Assembly: GCF_009569385.1 (NCBI RefSeq)
Contig: NZ_WBOF01000001.1
Location: 1,240,001 to 1,304,000, forward strand
DNA from: Streptomyces kaniharaensis
GTDB lineage: Bacteria; Actinomycetota; Actinomycetes; Streptomycetales; Streptomycetaceae
DNA: 64,000 bases
Direction of reading: 5' to 3'
How positions within the stretch are numbered: position 1 is the first letter of the stretch; each line of letters opens with the position of its first letter. This document shows positions 45,094 through 53,404 of the stretch, in pieces. A program made the position numbers and the translations under genes. The notes below the pieces were generated by a model. It was not told the DNA's origin, made no database searches, and was given only the letters and a program-made list of their open reading frames with translations.

Positions 45094-46671
45094 ATGTTCG
45101 ACATCCGCCTCACCCACGACGACATCTCTCCTACCCGCACCTGGCAGTGGGCCGGGAGCCGCTGGCAATGCGGATCATCGTGGATCGCCCCGTTTCGGCA
45201 CCAGCTGACCGAGCAGGCCGCCCTGACCGACGGCATCCGCACCGTGTTCATCGCAGCTGCCAGGAAAACCCACTCCAGCCCAACCCGCCCCGAGCCCACC
45301 ACCGTCCCGCCCAGCACCTATGACAAGACGCTCCGCAAACTCCGGGAGGATCGAGACGACTGGACCACGATTGAGCTCGTCCCTGGTCAGACCGCCAGAG
45401 TACGGACCGGCAGCGCGTGCACAGCCCCGCAGTACCTCGCCGTTACGGGCAAGGTACTTCACGGCTCGTGGGACCTGTTGAACCTCCGTGACCACCAAGC
45501 CTCGGACCGGCTCGATCCCGTCGCGGTCACGCGGATGATCGGCCTGCGCAACCGGTACTCCGCATCAACGCTCTGGCAAGACATCAAGCTGCTGACCGAG
45601 CGGGCCACCGCTCACTTCCCGGACGACGGGCGACTCCTGATCCGGTTCCCAGAACCCGCCGAGCACTCCCGTGCCCGCTCTCTCCTGGCGGGCACGGACC
45701 CGATCCCGCTGTTCCGGGACCTGCTGGAACGAACCGTCACCCGGCTCCCGTGGACCGGATCCCGGACCGCCGTCCAGCTGTCGGCCGGCATGGATTCCAC
45801 CACCGTCGCCCTCGCACTCCGCACCGCACCGCAAGGCACCGGCGTCACCGCCGGGACGGTCGTCCTCGACACCGAACGGGGTCTCCAACAGAACGGGCGC
45901 CGACGGCTGATCCTGGAGCACATCGCCTCAGGTTGGACGAGCATCACCGTGAACGCGATGGACCACCTGCCGTACGGGGGCACCTCCCTGTTCTCCCGGG
46001 CTGGTCGGGTTTCGCCGACCAGTGACATCTACATCGACGCGCTCGAAACTCTCGCCGCTCGGTTCGCAGACCTGGGCGTCCGCGCGGTGTTCACCGGCAT
46101 CGGCGGGGACGAGCTCATGGCCACCACGGCCGCCGAGGACATCGCCGGGCCAGGCGGGTTCGAACCGGATGCCCCGCCGTGGCTCGGCTCCGCCGCACGG
46201 GCCTTGCTCGTCGACGTCGACTCTGCGATCACCCCGGCCGCCGTCGTCCCGGAGACCGCGCTGATGGCGAAGACCGTATGCGGTCCGGCACTCATGCGCC
46301 GGGGCATGTGGCCGATTCACCCGCTCACCGACCCCTTGCTCGTCCGCTTCTGCGAGTGGCTGCCGGTGGAGTGGCGCCGGGGCAAGCACCTCATGCGGGA
46401 GCTCATCGGCCGCACCGGCATGCCCGTCCAGGTCGCTCGACCGCCGGTCGTGGAGAACTTCCACCATGTCATCGTCACGGCGATGTGCCGGCACGGGGCA
46501 CCCCGTATCCGGCAGATCCTCAGCGATGGCTCGCCGCTGATCGAAGCCCGGCTCCTCGATCCGGACGGACTCGCCCAGGTCGCGGACCGGCTGGAGGCCG
46601 GAAAGCCGACAGGCGACGACCATGAGGTCGTCTTCGCCCTGCTCGCGGACTCTGCCCTCACTACCCGCTGA
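45094..46671 (+). CDS. Asparagine-synthetase-fold enzyme, lasso-cyclase-like
   Basis: A 525-residue protein with an ATP-pyrophosphatase domain: PP-loop SAGMDST at residues 230-236, TGIGGDELM at 334-342, and HPLTDPLLVRF then RRGKHLMRELI with the presumed catalytic Lys at 431. These match asparagine synthetase B, beta-lactam synthetase and lasso-peptide cyclases, which adenylate a carboxyl side chain and form an amide. The N-terminal domain (about 200 residues) starts MFDIRLTHDD and has no Cys2, so glutamine hydrolysis is lost, as in lasso cyclases. The gene follows a 52-residue peptide gene and an attenuator, and is the likely modifying enzyme. Base use is less GC-biased than in the core. Confidence 0.82.
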   Translation: MFDIRLTHDDISPTRTWQWAGSRWQCGSSWIAPFRHQLTEQAALTDGIRTVFIAAARKTHSSPTRPEPTTVPPSTYDKTLRKLREDRDDWTTIELVPGQTARVRTGSACTAPQYLAVTGKVLHGSWDLLNLRDHQASDRLDPVAVTRMIGLRNRYSASTLWQDIKLLTERATAHFPDDGRLLIRFPEPAEHSRARSLLAGTDPIPLFRDLLERTVTRLPWTGSRTAVQLSAGMDSTTVALALRTAPQGTGVTAGTVVLDTERGLQQNGRRRLILEHIASGWTSITVNAMDHLPYGGTSLFSRAGRVSPTSDIYIDALETLAARFADLGVRAVFTGIGGDELMATTAAEDIAGPGGFEPDAPPWLGSAARALLVDVDSAITPAAVVPETALMAKTVCGPALMRRGMWPIHPLTDPLLVRFCEWLPVEWRRGKHLMRELIGRTGMPVQVARPPVVENFHHVIVTAMCRHGAPRIRQILSDGSPLIEARLLDPDGLAQVADRLEAGKPTGDDHEVVFALLADSALTTR

Positions 46672-46678
46672 ATTCGAC

Positions 46679-46717
46679 GTCGGCCCCGGCAGAGAGAAGC
46701 CTCCGCCGGGGGCCGAC
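46679..46717. terminator. Terminator between the synthetase-like and GNAT genes
   Basis: The arms gtcggccccggc (46679-46690) and gccgggggccgac (46705-46717) pair with one extra G. Convergent genes end on both sides. Confidence 0.75.
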
Positions 46718-46726
46718 ATACGTCCG

Positions 46727-47260
46727 CTACAGGCCGCGGCCTGCCATCAGGTCGGCGAGTTCGGGCACCGGCCGGGCATCGCGTTGCAGGAAGAACACCT
46801 TCGACCCGTGCCGTTCGGCGACCCGGAGCAGCTCCCAACCCTGGGCCTGCTGGTAGTACCGGGACAGTTGTTCCTGCCCCGTACCCCGCCGCACCCACGT
46901 CAGGCCCTGCTCGGCCGCCCGGTTCAGCGACCACCAGGCGATCAGCCGTCCGAGCCGGTGTGGGTTCGGCCGGGTGAACGTCGTCGCCAGGAAGAGCGTC
47001 GACTCGGCTCGTTCCTCCTCGGTGAACGCCCAGTGCGGCAAGGCCTCGTTCCCGAAGTGCGTCGTACAGCCGACGACGCCTTCGGCCGCGTGCTCCAGCA
47101 CCCATACCGCGAGGTCCGGATTCGCGGCCTGCGCGCCGTACTCCGCCGCGTCATCCGCGCATTCGCCCAGGCCCCGCGTGGACAGCCACTCCGACCGGGC
47201 CCGCACGGTCTCGGCGATCGCCTCGGAATCGGCGGCCGTCGCCTTACGCATCCGATACAC
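46727..47260 (-). CDS. GNAT-family N-acetyltransferase-like protein
   Basis: A 177-residue protein of the GNAT fold: RKATAADSEAIAETVRARSEW at the start, then a beta strand region LAVWVLEHAAEGVVGCTTHF, TLFLATTFTRPNPHRLGRLIAWWSLN in place of the usual acetyl-CoA loop, and a C-terminal WELLRVAERHGSKVFFLQRDA. The RxxGxG/A loop is weak (NPHRLGRL), so coenzyme binding is uncertain. I chose GTG 47260, with GGAGG 9 nt upstream. It is convergent with the synthetase-like gene. Albusnodin-type lasso loci include an acetyltransferase, which makes the neighbour worth noting. Confidence 0.7.
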   Translation of the reverse strand: MYRMRKATAADSEAIAETVRARSEWLSTRGLGECADDAAEYGAQAANPDLAVWVLEHAAEGVVGCTTHFGNEALPHWAFTEEERAESTLFLATTFTRPNPHRLGRLIAWWSLNRAAEQGLTWVRRGTGQEQLSRYYQQAQGWELLRVAERHGSKVFFLQRDARPVPELADLMAGRGL

Positions 47261-47365
47261 GCACATCTCCCTCCGGCACACCCGATAGCGACCCTACCGA
47301 CGAAGGAAGATCAAGTCGTGGCACGCAGGGCATCGATCCCGCCGGGCTCTACAGGGCCACGGCCG

Positions 47366-47944
47366 TCAGGCGTCCAGCTCGGCGAGGAAGTCGAGCGCGA
47401 CGGCGCACGTGCGCTCGGCGGCCTCGGCGTCGTAGTCGGCCAGGTCGGGGTCGGTGAAGAGATGCCCGGCTCCGTGGTACCGGTGCACCTCCACATCCGC
47501 CCCGGCCTTGCGCATCCGCAGGTACCAGGCGTTCAGCCAGTCCTCGGTCTCGAACGGGTCCGGCTCGGCGACGTGCAGCTGCACCGGGATCTCGCTGGCC
47601 GCGTCCTCCCGCAGGTCGGAGGTGCCATGCAGGAGCAGCAGCCCGCGCGCCTTCTCGTCCGCGAGCGCGAGGTTCTGTGCGAGCGAGCCGCCCAGCGAGA
47701 GGCCCGCGTACACCAGGCCGCGGTCGGACAGCGGGGCGACGGCGCCGACCGCCCGCCGCAGCAGTTCGTCGTTCCCGCCGACCTCCTCCTGGTACGCCAG
47801 CCCTTCCTCGATGTCGTCGAAGGTCCGCCCGTCGAAGAGATCCGGCGTGTGCACGGTGTGCCCGGCGGCGCGCAGCCGGTCTGCGGCGGCGTGGACGGCG
47901 GGGCGCAGCCCGTAGGCGGAGTGGAAGAGGACGATCTGGGCCAC
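47366..47944 (-). CDS. Dienelactone-hydrolase-family alpha/beta hydrolase
   Basis: A 192-residue alpha/beta hydrolase. The nucleophile elbow is VYAGLSLGGSLAQNLAL with Ser (where classical dienelactone hydrolases have Cys), the acid residue is in EPDPFETEDW, and the His in RYHGAGHLFTDPDL. LLLHGTSDLR is also typical. Substrate unknown. Stands alone between the GNAT gene and the ABC permease gene. Confidence 0.85.
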   Translation of the reverse strand: MAQIVLFHSAYGLRPAVHAAADRLRAAGHTVHTPDLFDGRTFDDIEEGLAYQEEVGGNDELLRRAVGAVAPLSDRGLVYAGLSLGGSLAQNLALADEKARGLLLLHGTSDLREDAASEIPVQLHVAEPDPFETEDWLNAWYLRMRKAGADVEVHRYHGAGHLFTDPDLADYDAEAAERTCAVALDFLAELDA

Positions 47945-48074
47945 GGTCGGGGTCCTTGGAATCGGAGTCGGCTACCCACCCATGATCCCGTACGCGGGAC
48001 AGTACGAGGTCCTCCGCCTGGGGCGGCCTCCGGCGATCTGACGGCCACCAGCGCTGATCCCGTACAAGGACGCG

Positions 48075-49016
48075 CTACGACACCACGTCCTTCCGCCCGA
48101 ACCCCCGGAAGGCCAACGCCAGCAGCACCACCGCGTACGAGAGCGACAGCGAGACGCCCTGCACCATGCCGCCCCACTCCAGCTGCGGCTGCAGGGCGTC
48201 CGCCCACGCGTACTGCCAGTGCGCTGGCAGCCACTGCCGCAGGTCGCCCAGCGCCGTGACGGCGTCCAGCACCCCGGTGATGATCGACGCGAACACCGCC
48301 CCGCCGACCGCGCCCAGCGGCGCGTCCGTCGCCGTCGAGAGCCAGAACGCCAGCGCCGCGATCACGATCTCGCTGAGGAACACGAACGCCACCGCGATGG
48401 CCAGCCGCGGCAGCGCCTGCCCGGCCGACAGGCTGACGCCCGTCGGGAGCTTCAGATCCCCCCACCCGTACGCGATCGTCCCCACGACCAGCCCGATCGC
48501 GGGCAGCATGACCACCGCGGCCGCCGAGAACGCCAGCCCGACCACGAACTTGCGCGCCAGCAGCCGGGCCCGGGGCACCGGCGCGGCCAGCAGGTAGCGC
48601 AACGAGGACCAGCTGGCCTCGGAGGCGACGGTGTCGCCGCAGAACAGCGCGACCGGGATCACCAGCATGAAGCCGGTGCCCACGAACAGCATCGTGATGG
48701 CGAAGTTGGGCCCGGAGGCGGTCGCCAGCTCGATGAACGTCGTCCGGTCCGGACGGCCCGGCGTGCCGCCGATCTGGAACGCGGCCAGCAGCACCAGCGG
48801 CATCGCCGCCAGCACCCCGCCGATGATCAGCGTCCGCCGCCGCCGCAGCTGCCGCATGGCCTCGACCCGCAGCGGCAGCGTCCGCCCCGCCCGGTACCCC
48901 TCGGCGTGATCCGCCGAAACGGCGCCACTCACACCCGTTGCGACGTCACTCACGCCCGACTCGACGCCACCCGCGCCCGCTGCGGCGCCACCCACGCCCG
49001 ACTCGACGCCACTCAC
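48075..49016 (-). CDS. ABC-type permease coupled to the hydrolase-ATPase fusion
   Basis: A 313-residue permease with about six membrane segments (for example TLIIGGVLAAMPLVLLAAF, FVGTGFMLVIPVALFCGD, VVMLPAIGLVVGTIAYG, LAIAVAFVFLSEIVIAALAF). SLRYLLAAPVPRARLLARKF is the ABC-2-type coupling region. The N-terminus has an odd repeat, SGVESGVGG then SGVESGVSD, encoded by a near-duplicate DNA stretch. The GTG start overlaps the ATPase fusion stop by 4 nt, so they form one transporter. Confidence 0.85.
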   Translation of the reverse strand: MSGVESGVGGAAAGAGGVESGVSDVATGVSGAVSADHAEGYRAGRTLPLRVEAMRQLRRRRTLIIGGVLAAMPLVLLAAFQIGGTPGRPDRTTFIELATASGPNFAITMLFVGTGFMLVIPVALFCGDTVASEASWSSLRYLLAAPVPRARLLARKFVVGLAFSAAAVVMLPAIGLVVGTIAYGWGDLKLPTGVSLSAGQALPRLAIAVAFVFLSEIVIAALAFWLSTATDAPLGAVGGAVFASIITGVLDAVTALGDLRQWLPAHWQYAWADALQPQLEWGGMVQGVSLSLSYAVVLLALAFRGFGRKDVVS

Positions 49017-51802
49017 GCCGCACCTCCGATCAACGACAGGAACGCGTCCTCCAGCCGCCGGTGCGGCCCGGCGCTCTCCACCGGCACGCCGAGGCGCACC
49101 AGCTCGGCCAGCAGCTCGCTCGCCGCCAGCCCGTCCAGTTGCACCAGCAGCCCGCCCTCGACGGCCTCCGCCGAGCCGACCCCGGCGAGCGCGTCCACCT
49201 TCTCGACGACCGACTCCGGCGCGTACGAGGCGGCGACACCGATCATCAGCAGTTCGCCGGCCCCGACGATCTCGCCGACGGCGCCCGTCGTCACCAGCTG
49301 CCCGTGGTCCATCACCACGAGATCCGTGCAGCTCTGCTCCACCTCGGCCAGCAGGTGGCTGGACACGATGACGGTCCGCCCGGCCGCCGCGTACCGGATC
49401 ATCACCTCGCGCATCTCGCGGATCTGCGGCGGGTCGAGCCCGTTGGTCGGCTCGTCCAGGATGAGCAGGTCCGGCATCCCCAGCATCGCCTGGGCGATCG
49501 CGAGCCGCTGCCGCATGCCCTGCGAGTACGTCCGGACCGCGCGGTCGAGCGCCTCGCCGAGCCCGGCGATGGCGAGCGCCTCGTCGAAGCGGGCGTCCTC
49601 CTCCGGCCGTCCGGTGGCCTGCCAGTACAGCCGCAGGTTGGCCCGCCCGCTGAGGTGCGGCAGGAAGCCCGCGCCCTCGACGAACGCGCCGACCCGGGAG
49701 AGCACCGGCGCGCCCGGCCGCACCAGGTGGCCGAAGATCCGGATCTCGCCCGCGTCGGGCCTGATCAGGCCCATCAGCATCCGCAGGGTGGTGGTCTTGC
49801 CGGCGCCGTTGGGCCCGAGCAGGCCGAGCACCTGCCCCTGCTCGACCCGGAAGCTCAACTCCCGTACGGCGTACCGGTCCGCGGCACCCTGGTAGCGCTT
49901 GCTGAGCCCGGTGATCTGCAGTGGCACTTCGGCGAGCGCCGGGTCGTAACCAGGCCCCCGCGGCACCCGGCGCCGCCGCAGCCAGGGCAGGAGCACCACA
50001 CCGGCTGCCACCGCAACGGCGACCAGCGGCAGCACCCAGGTGCGCGCGGGCAGCGGCGCCGCCTCGGTGACCAGCCCTTCGACGGTCGGCACGCTGAGCG
50101 CCCCGGCCACCGCCACCCGGTAGGTGGCCGGTTCGGCGGGCGAGGCGTACGCGAGGTCGGTGCCGGCCAGGACGAGCCGTAGCCGGTGCCCCGCCGGGAA
50201 GGTGTGGTCGACGGCGGGCAGCGCGACCGTCACGGTCCGGCCCGCGTCCGCGCCGGTGACCCGCAGCGGGGCGGCGAGCTGCTGCGGCAGCACGGCCTTG
50301 CCGTCCGGCCCGACGTCGTACAGCTTGGCGAAGAGCACCGCGTCCGCCTTGTCGGCCTGTACCCGGACGGGCACGGTCGGCTGACCGGTCAGGTGCAGCG
50401 GGCCGTCGAGCGGCGCGGACTCGAAGGCGGCGTGCTGGCCGGGGAAGTCGAGCGACAGCCCGGCGCCGAGCGAGGCGGCCTGGCTGAGCGCGCCGATGCC
50501 GGGCAGCGTGGAGATGTTCGGCGGCGCGCCGCCGGGCGGATTCGCGAAGGTCTTCTCGCCACCGGCCAGCTCGACCGAGCGCGAGCCCGTCCCGCCCAGG
50601 CCCGGGTACCGGTCGGCGGTGGCGCCGCGCAGCACGGCCTGGAAGCCCGTGGAGTCGACCCCGCCGGTACGGGTGACGCGGAACGCCGGACCGGTGTCGT
50701 TCCCGCGCCCCGTCAGATAGTGGTCGAACCAGGCGGTCACCCGGTCGTCCACCCGGGCGCTGGTGTCGGTGCCGCCGTCGTGCCCGCCCGCGAACCAGTC
50801 CACCGCGACGGGCGCGCCGTTGGCGGCGACCGCCCGGGCGATCGCGTCGCCCTGGTCGAGCGGGAACAGCGAGTCCTGCTGGCCCTGGACGACCAGGGTG
50901 GGCGCCGTGAGCTGCGCGGCCACCGAGGACGGGCTGGAGCGCTCCAGCAGCGCGACGGCGTCCGGATCGGCGTGCCCGGCGGTGGCGACCCGGTCGTACA
51001 TCTGGCAGAGCGACTCCAGGAACCGCCCGCACCCGACCGGCCTGCCCTCATCCGCCCCGCCGTCGCCCGGCTTCGACCCGCCGCCCCCGCGCGGCGCGCC
51101 GCCGGACGGCCCGAGGTCGCCGGCCGCGCCCGTGGTGAAGAAGATCCCGGCCCAGAGCTTCTTGAACACGCCGTCCGCCGCGTCCGAGCCCTGCATGCCC
51201 TGCGGGAACAGCGCGTCGGCCAGGTTCCACCACGTGATCTGGGTGGCCACCGCGTCGATCCGGTGATCGTACGCGGATGCCAGCAGCGAGATCGCCCCGC
51301 CGTAGGAGGCGCCGGTGATGCCGACCCGGGGATCACCGGGGGCGTCGAGCCGCACCTCGGGCCGCTGTGCCAGCCAGTCCACCAGGTGTTTCACGTCCTC
51401 GACCTCGCGGTCGGGCGCGTTGAGGCCGATCTTCCCGCCGGAGTGTCCGAAGCCGCGCGCCGACCAGGTCAGCACCGCGTAGCCCTGCCGGGCCAGCTGC
51501 CGGGCGCGGTCGCGCTCGCCGTCCTTGGAGCCGCCGAAGCCGTGCGCGAGCAGGACGGCCGGGCGCGGGGTGGACCCGGTGGTGAAGAACGAGGTGTCCA
51601 GCTGGACTTGCCGGTCGCTGCCGGGCGTCTCCGGCATGCTGAGGAAACGATCCTCCTGACGGACCGCCTGCTCGCCGCCGGCCGCCACCGCCGCCGAGCC
51701 GACCCCGGCGACGGCCACCAGGGCCACCGCGCCGGCCAGCAGTCTTCGTCGCGCCACCGTCCCGCGACCGCGCCACCGGCGCCATGCCCCACCGAGCTCC
51801 AT
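49013..51802 (-). CDS. Exported alpha/beta hydrolase fused to an ABC ATPase
   Basis: A 929-residue fusion. Order: signal-like membrane segment (LLAGAVALVAVAGVGSAAVA, near residues 20-40); an X-Pro dipeptidyl-peptidase/CocE-type hydrolase with Ser in GITGASYGGAISLL, Asp in QGQQDSLFP, His in AGGHDGG, and a C-terminal jelly-roll-like domain (SLDFPGQHAAFES); a second membrane segment (VLPLVAVAVAAGVVLLPWL); then an ABC ATPase with GPNGAGKTT, YSQGMRQRLA and LLILDEPTNGLDP. Topology would put the hydrolase outside and the ATPase inside. The permease gene overlaps by 4 nt. It may clip and export, or process, a peptide; substrate unknown. ATG 51802 chosen before the membrane segment. Confidence 0.88.
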   Translation of the reverse strand: MELGGAWRRWRGRGTVARRRLLAGAVALVAVAGVGSAAVAAGGEQAVRQEDRFLSMPETPGSDRQVQLDTSFFTTGSTPRPAVLLAHGFGGSKDGERDRARQLARQGYAVLTWSARGFGHSGGKIGLNAPDREVEDVKHLVDWLAQRPEVRLDAPGDPRVGITGASYGGAISLLASAYDHRIDAVATQITWWNLADALFPQGMQGSDAADGVFKKLWAGIFFTTGAAGDLGPSGGAPRGGGGSKPGDGGADEGRPVGCGRFLESLCQMYDRVATAGHADPDAVALLERSSPSSVAAQLTAPTLVVQGQQDSLFPLDQGDAIARAVAANGAPVAVDWFAGGHDGGTDTSARVDDRVTAWFDHYLTGRGNDTGPAFRVTRTGGVDSTGFQAVLRGATADRYPGLGGTGSRSVELAGGEKTFANPPGGAPPNISTLPGIGALSQAASLGAGLSLDFPGQHAAFESAPLDGPLHLTGQPTVPVRVQADKADAVLFAKLYDVGPDGKAVLPQQLAAPLRVTGADAGRTVTVALPAVDHTFPAGHRLRLVLAGTDLAYASPAEPATYRVAVAGALSVPTVEGLVTEAAPLPARTWVLPLVAVAVAAGVVLLPWLRRRRVPRGPGYDPALAEVPLQITGLSKRYQGAADRYAVRELSFRVEQGQVLGLLGPNGAGKTTTLRMLMGLIRPDAGEIRIFGHLVRPGAPVLSRVGAFVEGAGFLPHLSGRANLRLYWQATGRPEEDARFDEALAIAGLGEALDRAVRTYSQGMRQRLAIAQAMLGMPDLLILDEPTNGLDPPQIREMREVMIRYAAAGRTVIVSSHLLAEVEQSCTDLVVMDHGQLVTTGAVGEIVGAGELLMIGVAASYAPESVVEKVDALAGVGSAEAVEGGLLVQLDGLAASELLAELVRLGVPVESAGPHRRLEDAFLSLIGGAA

Positions 51803-51942
51803 GGGCGTTGATCGTATCCGTCGCGCGGGTAGGCGCCCGATAAAGCCCCTGACCGTTTCGCCCGGTTCGGCCCTCCGCAACCCGGAAGCAACGTTCCCCG
51901 CACCCCGAGAAGGGGCACGGGGAACCGGCCACAGAAGCGGGG

Positions 51943-52410
51943 CTACAGAACCCGTGTCATCGTCCGATGCGGAATCCCGGCGTCCTCGTACACCGACCCC
52001 TCCGCCACGTACCCCAGCCGCTCGTAGAACCCCAGCGCCTGCACCTGGGCATGCAGCTCCAGCTCGACCGCCCCGCGCTCGACGGCCGCCGCCTCGATCG
52101 CCCGCACGAGCTCGGCCCCGAGCCCGGTCCCCCGGGCCGCCCGGACCACCGCGAGCCGCCCGAGCAGCACCCGGCCCTCGACACCCCCGGTGAGCTTCAG
52201 CGCCTGCTCCCCGAAGATCAGCCGTCCGGTCCCGAGCGCGGCGCCGTCCGCGCCCACCGCCAGCAGGTGCACCGACGTGGCGTCGTACTCGTCGTACTCC
52301 AGCTCCTCCGGCACGTTCTGCTCGACGACGAACACCTCACGCCGGACGGCCCGCACCAGCGCCAGGTCCGCCTCGCCCTCGGCGACCCTGATCCCGACCG
52401 TCGCCGTCAT
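51943..52410 (-). CDS. GNAT-family N-acetyltransferase (ElaA-like)
   Basis: A 155-residue GNAT enzyme with VRAVRREVFVVEQNVPEELEYD at the start and the acetyl-CoA loop LAVVRAARGTGLGAELVRAIE, then ALGFYERLGYVAEGSVYEDAGIPH, the C-terminus of the ElaA-like group. Substrate unknown. It ends the rluD unit: rluD stops 1 nt upstream of its start, so both are probably one transcript. Confidence 0.9.
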   Translation of the reverse strand: MTATVGIRVAEGEADLALVRAVRREVFVVEQNVPEELEYDEYDATSVHLLAVGADGAALGTGRLIFGEQALKLTGGVEGRVLLGRLAVVRAARGTGLGAELVRAIEAAAVERGAVELELHAQVQALGFYERLGYVAEGSVYEDAGIPHRTMTRVL

Positions 52411-52411
52411 C

Positions 52412-53350
52412 TCAGCTCTCCGCCGAGATGATGTCGAGCGCCTTGCGCAGGTCGGCCGGGTAGTCGCTGGAGAACTCCACCCACTGCCCGTCCGCCGGGT
52501 GCTCGAAGCCGAGCGAGACGGCGTGCAGCCACTGGCGGGTCAGCCCGAGCCGCTTGGCGAGCGTCGGGTCGGCGCCGTACGTCAGGTCGCCCACGCACGG
52601 GTGCCGCAGCGCGGACATGTGCACCCGGATCTGGTGGGTGCGGCCGGTCTCCAGCTTCACGTCCAGCAGCGAGGCGGCCCGGTACGCCTCGATCAGGTCG
52701 TAGTGCGTGACGGACGGCTTGCCGTCCCGCGTGACCGCCCACTTCCAGTCCGAGCTGGGGTGCCGGCCGATGGGCGCGTCGACGGTCCCGCTCAGCGGGT
52801 CCGGGTGCCCCTGGACGAGGGTGTGGTACCGCTTCTCGGTGACGCGGTCGTGGAACTGCCGCTTCAGGTCGGTGTACGCGCGCTCGGACTTGGCGACGAC
52901 CATCAGCCCGGAGGTGCCGACGTCGAGGCGGTGCACGATGCCCTGGCGCTCGGCGGCGCCGGACGTGGAGATCCGGTAGCCGGCCGCGGCGAGCCCGCCG
53001 ATGACGGTGGGGCCGGTCCAGCCGGGGCTGGGGTGCGCGGCGACGCCGACGGGCTTGTCGACGAGCACGATGTCCTCGTCGTCATGGACGATGCGCATGC
53101 CGTCGACCGGCTCGGCGACGATCTGCACCGGGGCCGCGGGGGCGGGGATCTCGACCTCCAGCCAGGAGCCGGCGGTGACCCGGTCCGACTTGCCGGCCGT
53201 GGCGCCGTCGAGCGTCACCTTGCCGTCGGCGGCCAGCTCGGCGGCCTTGGTCCGGGAGAAGCCGAACATCCGGGCGAGGGCGGCGTCGAGACGCTCGCCC
53301 TCCAGGCCGTCGGGAACGGGGAGGCTGCGGATCTGCGCTGCGGTACTCAC
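52412..53350 (-). CDS. rluD: RluA/RluD-family pseudouridine synthase
   Basis: This enzyme converts uridine to pseudouridine in 23S rRNA helix 69 (RluD role inferred). The 312-residue protein has an S4 RNA-binding domain at the start ([22 protein letters not shown]) and the catalytic Asp in [32 protein letters not shown] and the C-terminal [11 protein letters not shown] are typical. Order with lspA and ileS is standard for actinobacteria. Confidence 0.93.
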   Translation of the reverse strand: MSTAAQIRSLPVPDGLEGERLDAALARMFGFSRTKAAELAADGKVTLDGATAGKSDRVTAGSWLEVEIPAPAAPVQIVAEPVDGMRIVHDDEDIVLVDKPVGVAAHPSPGWTGPTVIGGLAAAGYRISTSGAAERQGIVHRLDVGTSGLMVVAKSERAYTDLKRQFHDRVTEKRYHTLVQGHPDPLSGTVDAPIGRHPSSDWKWAVTRDGKPSVTHYDLIEAYRAASLLDVKLETGRTHQIRVHMSALRHPCVGDLTYGADPTLAKRLGLTRQWLHAVSLGFEHPADGQWVEFSSDYPADLRKALDIISAES

Positions 53351-53404
53351 CCGTACGAGTATGCCGGAAACGCGGCCCGCCCCTGCCGCCGTCCCGGTCG
53401 GGGC

